Assembly (NCBI RefSeq): GCF_019059575.1
Contig: NW_024881848.1
Location: forward strand, 186,001-250,000
DNA: 64,000 bases
Direction: 5' to 3'
DNA from: Amphibalanus amphitrite
Taxonomy: Eukaryota; Arthropoda; Thecostraca; Balanomorpha; Balanidae
Within the stretch, counting starts at the first letter, position 1. Every line of letters begins with the position of its first letter. This document shows, one piece after another, positions 61,896 through 64,000 of the stretch. The notes beneath the pieces were generated by a model. That model was not told where the DNA came from, did no database searches, and saw nothing but the letters and a program-made list of their open reading frames with translations. A program made the position numbers and the translations under genes.

Positions 61896-63478
61896 AGTCT
61901 CCTTCGACAGCCAGGACTTATATAAGCAATTATCATTTGACCTCAAGGATTTTTTATGATCAGGGTACACAGTACGCCCACAAAGCGGCTCCTGCAACGG
62001 CAAGGGTATTTGGCCACTAAGCACCATACTGTCACTCGATAATTGGCACGGAAGGACGAATGCCTGTTCAATTCCCTAGCGTCCAGGGCCTAGAGTTCAG
62101 CCGTGCATTGTGACGTTGAGAGTGCGTACATTACCGGAAACATCCGATCGAATTGAGCCGTCCTGACAGCTGAGCTGCGCGCTGAGCCCCCGAGACCGCA
62201 GATATCTGACAGTCGTCCGGGAGTGATTTATGTATCATTGATCCAACCACAATCACTGGTTCGGCTCGTCATGACGTGTTCGGACCCCCGGCCACGCACG
62301 AACCGCGGCGCGCGGACCGATAGGGTGGTAACACTGGTCGGTGGTTGGTGCGTTACGTTTAGAACAAGTGAAGGGGTTGTCGCTCTTATGCAGTTACGCC
62401 TCTCAATAATGGCCAGCGAAACTGCAAAGAAAGGCAAAAATATTCAAGCGACGAACATTATCAGAGTCCAGTGTCAAGGTTTTTGTCTGTAAGCTTACAG
62501 ACGAAGGTCTCGATTGCATATAATACAGTGACGAATTGGGTACATAAAGTCCTTACTTGAAGCATGCTTCTCCCAGAAACACTTTCTCAAGGAATTCTTC
62601 GTAAGAGCCGTGCATTTAAATCAGTAAGGTAACATTAGAAAGTCAGCCCGAGTCATGCGAATAGGGAACCGGATAGATAACAGGTATTGATATATTGCAG
62701 CCGCATGCAAACTTAATAATATGGTCGTATGTTCGCTGCAGAACGCTCCACTTGACCCATCAATATTTAACAACTTAGCTAAGTATAGGTACCAGCAAAT
62801 GTAGGCAGCTGACCTCCCTTCCAAGACCCGTGTTCCTTTATATGCATGCTGTATCTCGCATCTTCGGTTAGAGTTCGATAGACTTCGATAGAGTCCCTAG
62901 TCCAGGGGTCGGCAAATGGTGGGGCATGCCCCCTTTGGGGGTAATGGAGCCCTTTCGGTGGGGGTAATGAGGGATTCTGAGAAAGCCTATCTTTTTTAGA
63001 GTTTGTAGCTCCAGTGATGGAGCCATCGTGACTGTTGCATCCCAGCCCCCAGGGTTCAAAGATTAGCCCAGGCCAAAGGCACAGCACACATTGATTAGAT
63101 ACCAATTTTCACGTACCTGCTCGCCTCACCATCTCACCCCTCCGTACAGTCGTTCAAAAGCAGCTGCAACTTTTAACCGTCGCCCGTCTGTTGGCGTTTC
63201 AACAGCCGCTAACGTAAGGGGGGAGGAGTCGATCGGACCCCCGCGGCCTCCCGGACTCTGATATGGAGCTGTGCATAAAAAAGACGAGCGTGCTACCCGT
63301 GACCATATAGGAAGCCGCTGCTGCCCATTTTTAAGGTCCTTGGTCATTCCGTCTCATTCAAGAGGGCAATGATAAGTGTCGAGAAAATCGGGACCCGCTA
63401 TAACTTCTTGAAGTGAGATTTTATGGCTCAAGATGATCTCCAGAAAAAGCTCATAAGCCAACGGTCATTATGGGTCCA
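61896..63478. other. CACNB intron, last part of window
   Basis: Mostly unstructured. CAGGGGTCGGCAAATGG at 62902 resembles a hAT terminal repeat, but no right end was found, so it may be a fragment. Confidence 0.4.
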
Positions 63479-63668
63479 GAGGCCAGTTTTACCAACAGAA
63501 AAATAGCCGCCTGCCGGAATTTTTGCCTAAAGATCGTTTCACATATGGAGCGTAAACGGTAAAGCCCTATCCGCTTACGAGCCCATCGCGTTTACGCTCG
63601 GTATGTGAAGCGGTCTTGAGGCAAAAATTCCGGCAGGCGGTTATTTTTCTGTTGGTAAAACTGGTCTC
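63479..63668. repeat. foldback palindrome, about 190 bp
   Basis: Arms containing CAGTTTTACCAACAGAAAAA and GCCTGCCGGAATTTTTGCCT are mirrored almost exactly on the right, meeting near CGTTTACGCT at the centre. MITE-like, no coding. Confidence 0.8.
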
Positions 63669-63815
63669 AGGTCATGATATTTTCCGGGCTGGTGAAAAAA
63701 AAAAAAATGATGGGCTCGAGGGTACAATGTGGTCGTGATCCAATGCCTTTTACGTGAGCTTTTAACGAAAAACCACCCGCCGCCCCTATACGTACAAGGG
63801 TTAAATGGGATATAG

Positions 63816-63970
63816 CATAGGCGGCGGAACGGGGAGGGCACCGGGGCACCGTGCACCCTTTGATTTTTGCATTTTAACATTAGCCCTATGGGCGTTGCAT
63901 GGAAAGAATGGGACCAAAAGTCGGCAGTGCTCCCCCCTCCCCCTTCATTGAAGGTGTTCCGCCACTACTG
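63816..63970. mobile_element. probable hAT-type MITE, 155 bp
   Basis: CATAGGCGGCGGAAC and GTTCCGCCACTACTG are imperfect inverted ends, with GGATATAG and TGATATAG as near-matching 8-bp flanks. Weaker than the other hAT insertions. Confidence 0.5.
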
Positions 63971-64000
63971 TGATATAGTCATTAAATGTTTTGTGGAGGA

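Noticed and set aside
62902..63060. hAT-like left end CAGGGGTCGGCAAATGG
   Set aside because: No matching right end or 8-bp duplication nearby, so not called as an element.

Overview
The window is animal nuclear DNA. It has long introns with consensus GT-AG boundaries, GC-rich exons, and AT-richer introns packed with transposons and satellites. The gene families fit an arthropod. High third-position GC and the repeat style suggest a crustacean (a barnacle is one possibility), but this is inferred, not shown. Nothing bacterial, viral or CRISPR-like is present.

Layout: (1) 1416-3021 (+), the last three exons of a Ser/Pro/Arg-rich protein, perhaps the tail of a GAS2-like cytoskeletal linker. (2) 5092-5885 (-), both coding exons of the ribosomal stalk protein P2 (RPLP2). 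(3) 8.2-12.3 kb, a repeat island in which three terminal-inverted-repeat elements are nested inside each other (8798-11661), next to a fourth. (4) 13073-33838 (+), a complete 14-exon gene of about 954 residues: a Mab-21/cGAS-like nucleotidyltransferase-fold protein with all three catalytic acidic residues, a myristoylation signal and a long C-terminal extension. Its third intron holds an 8.36-kb Ty3/Gypsy-like LTR element with LTRs that read as identical; its integrase is interrupted by one hAT element, which is itself interrupted by a second hAT element. (5) 35655-36119 (+), a small unrecognised intronless reading frame. (6) 36965 to beyond 61678 (+), the 5' half of a voltage-gated calcium channel beta subunit (CACNB, fly Ca-beta) with up to five candidate first exons feeding common exons at 61210 and 61559. 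The SH3 and guanylate-kinase body lies mostly beyond the window.

The most striking pattern not explained by ordinary annotation is repeated tandem duplication of exon-intron junctions. Six exon ends in the two long genes lie beside extra copies of their own splice site: Mab-21 exons 2 (both sides), 5, 6 and 13, and CACNB exons 39279-39368 and 61559-61678. The copies range from one ghost to seven. Several keep perfect splice consensus, and some preserve the reading frame.

The second theme is a rich, partly very recent mobile-element landscape. There are four or five hAT-type insertions with 8-bp duplications, three TTAA-flanked elements with related ends, three TA-flanked elements, several foldback palindromes, one 5'-truncated LINE, and a repeat family dense in AGGTCA nuclear-receptor half-sites.
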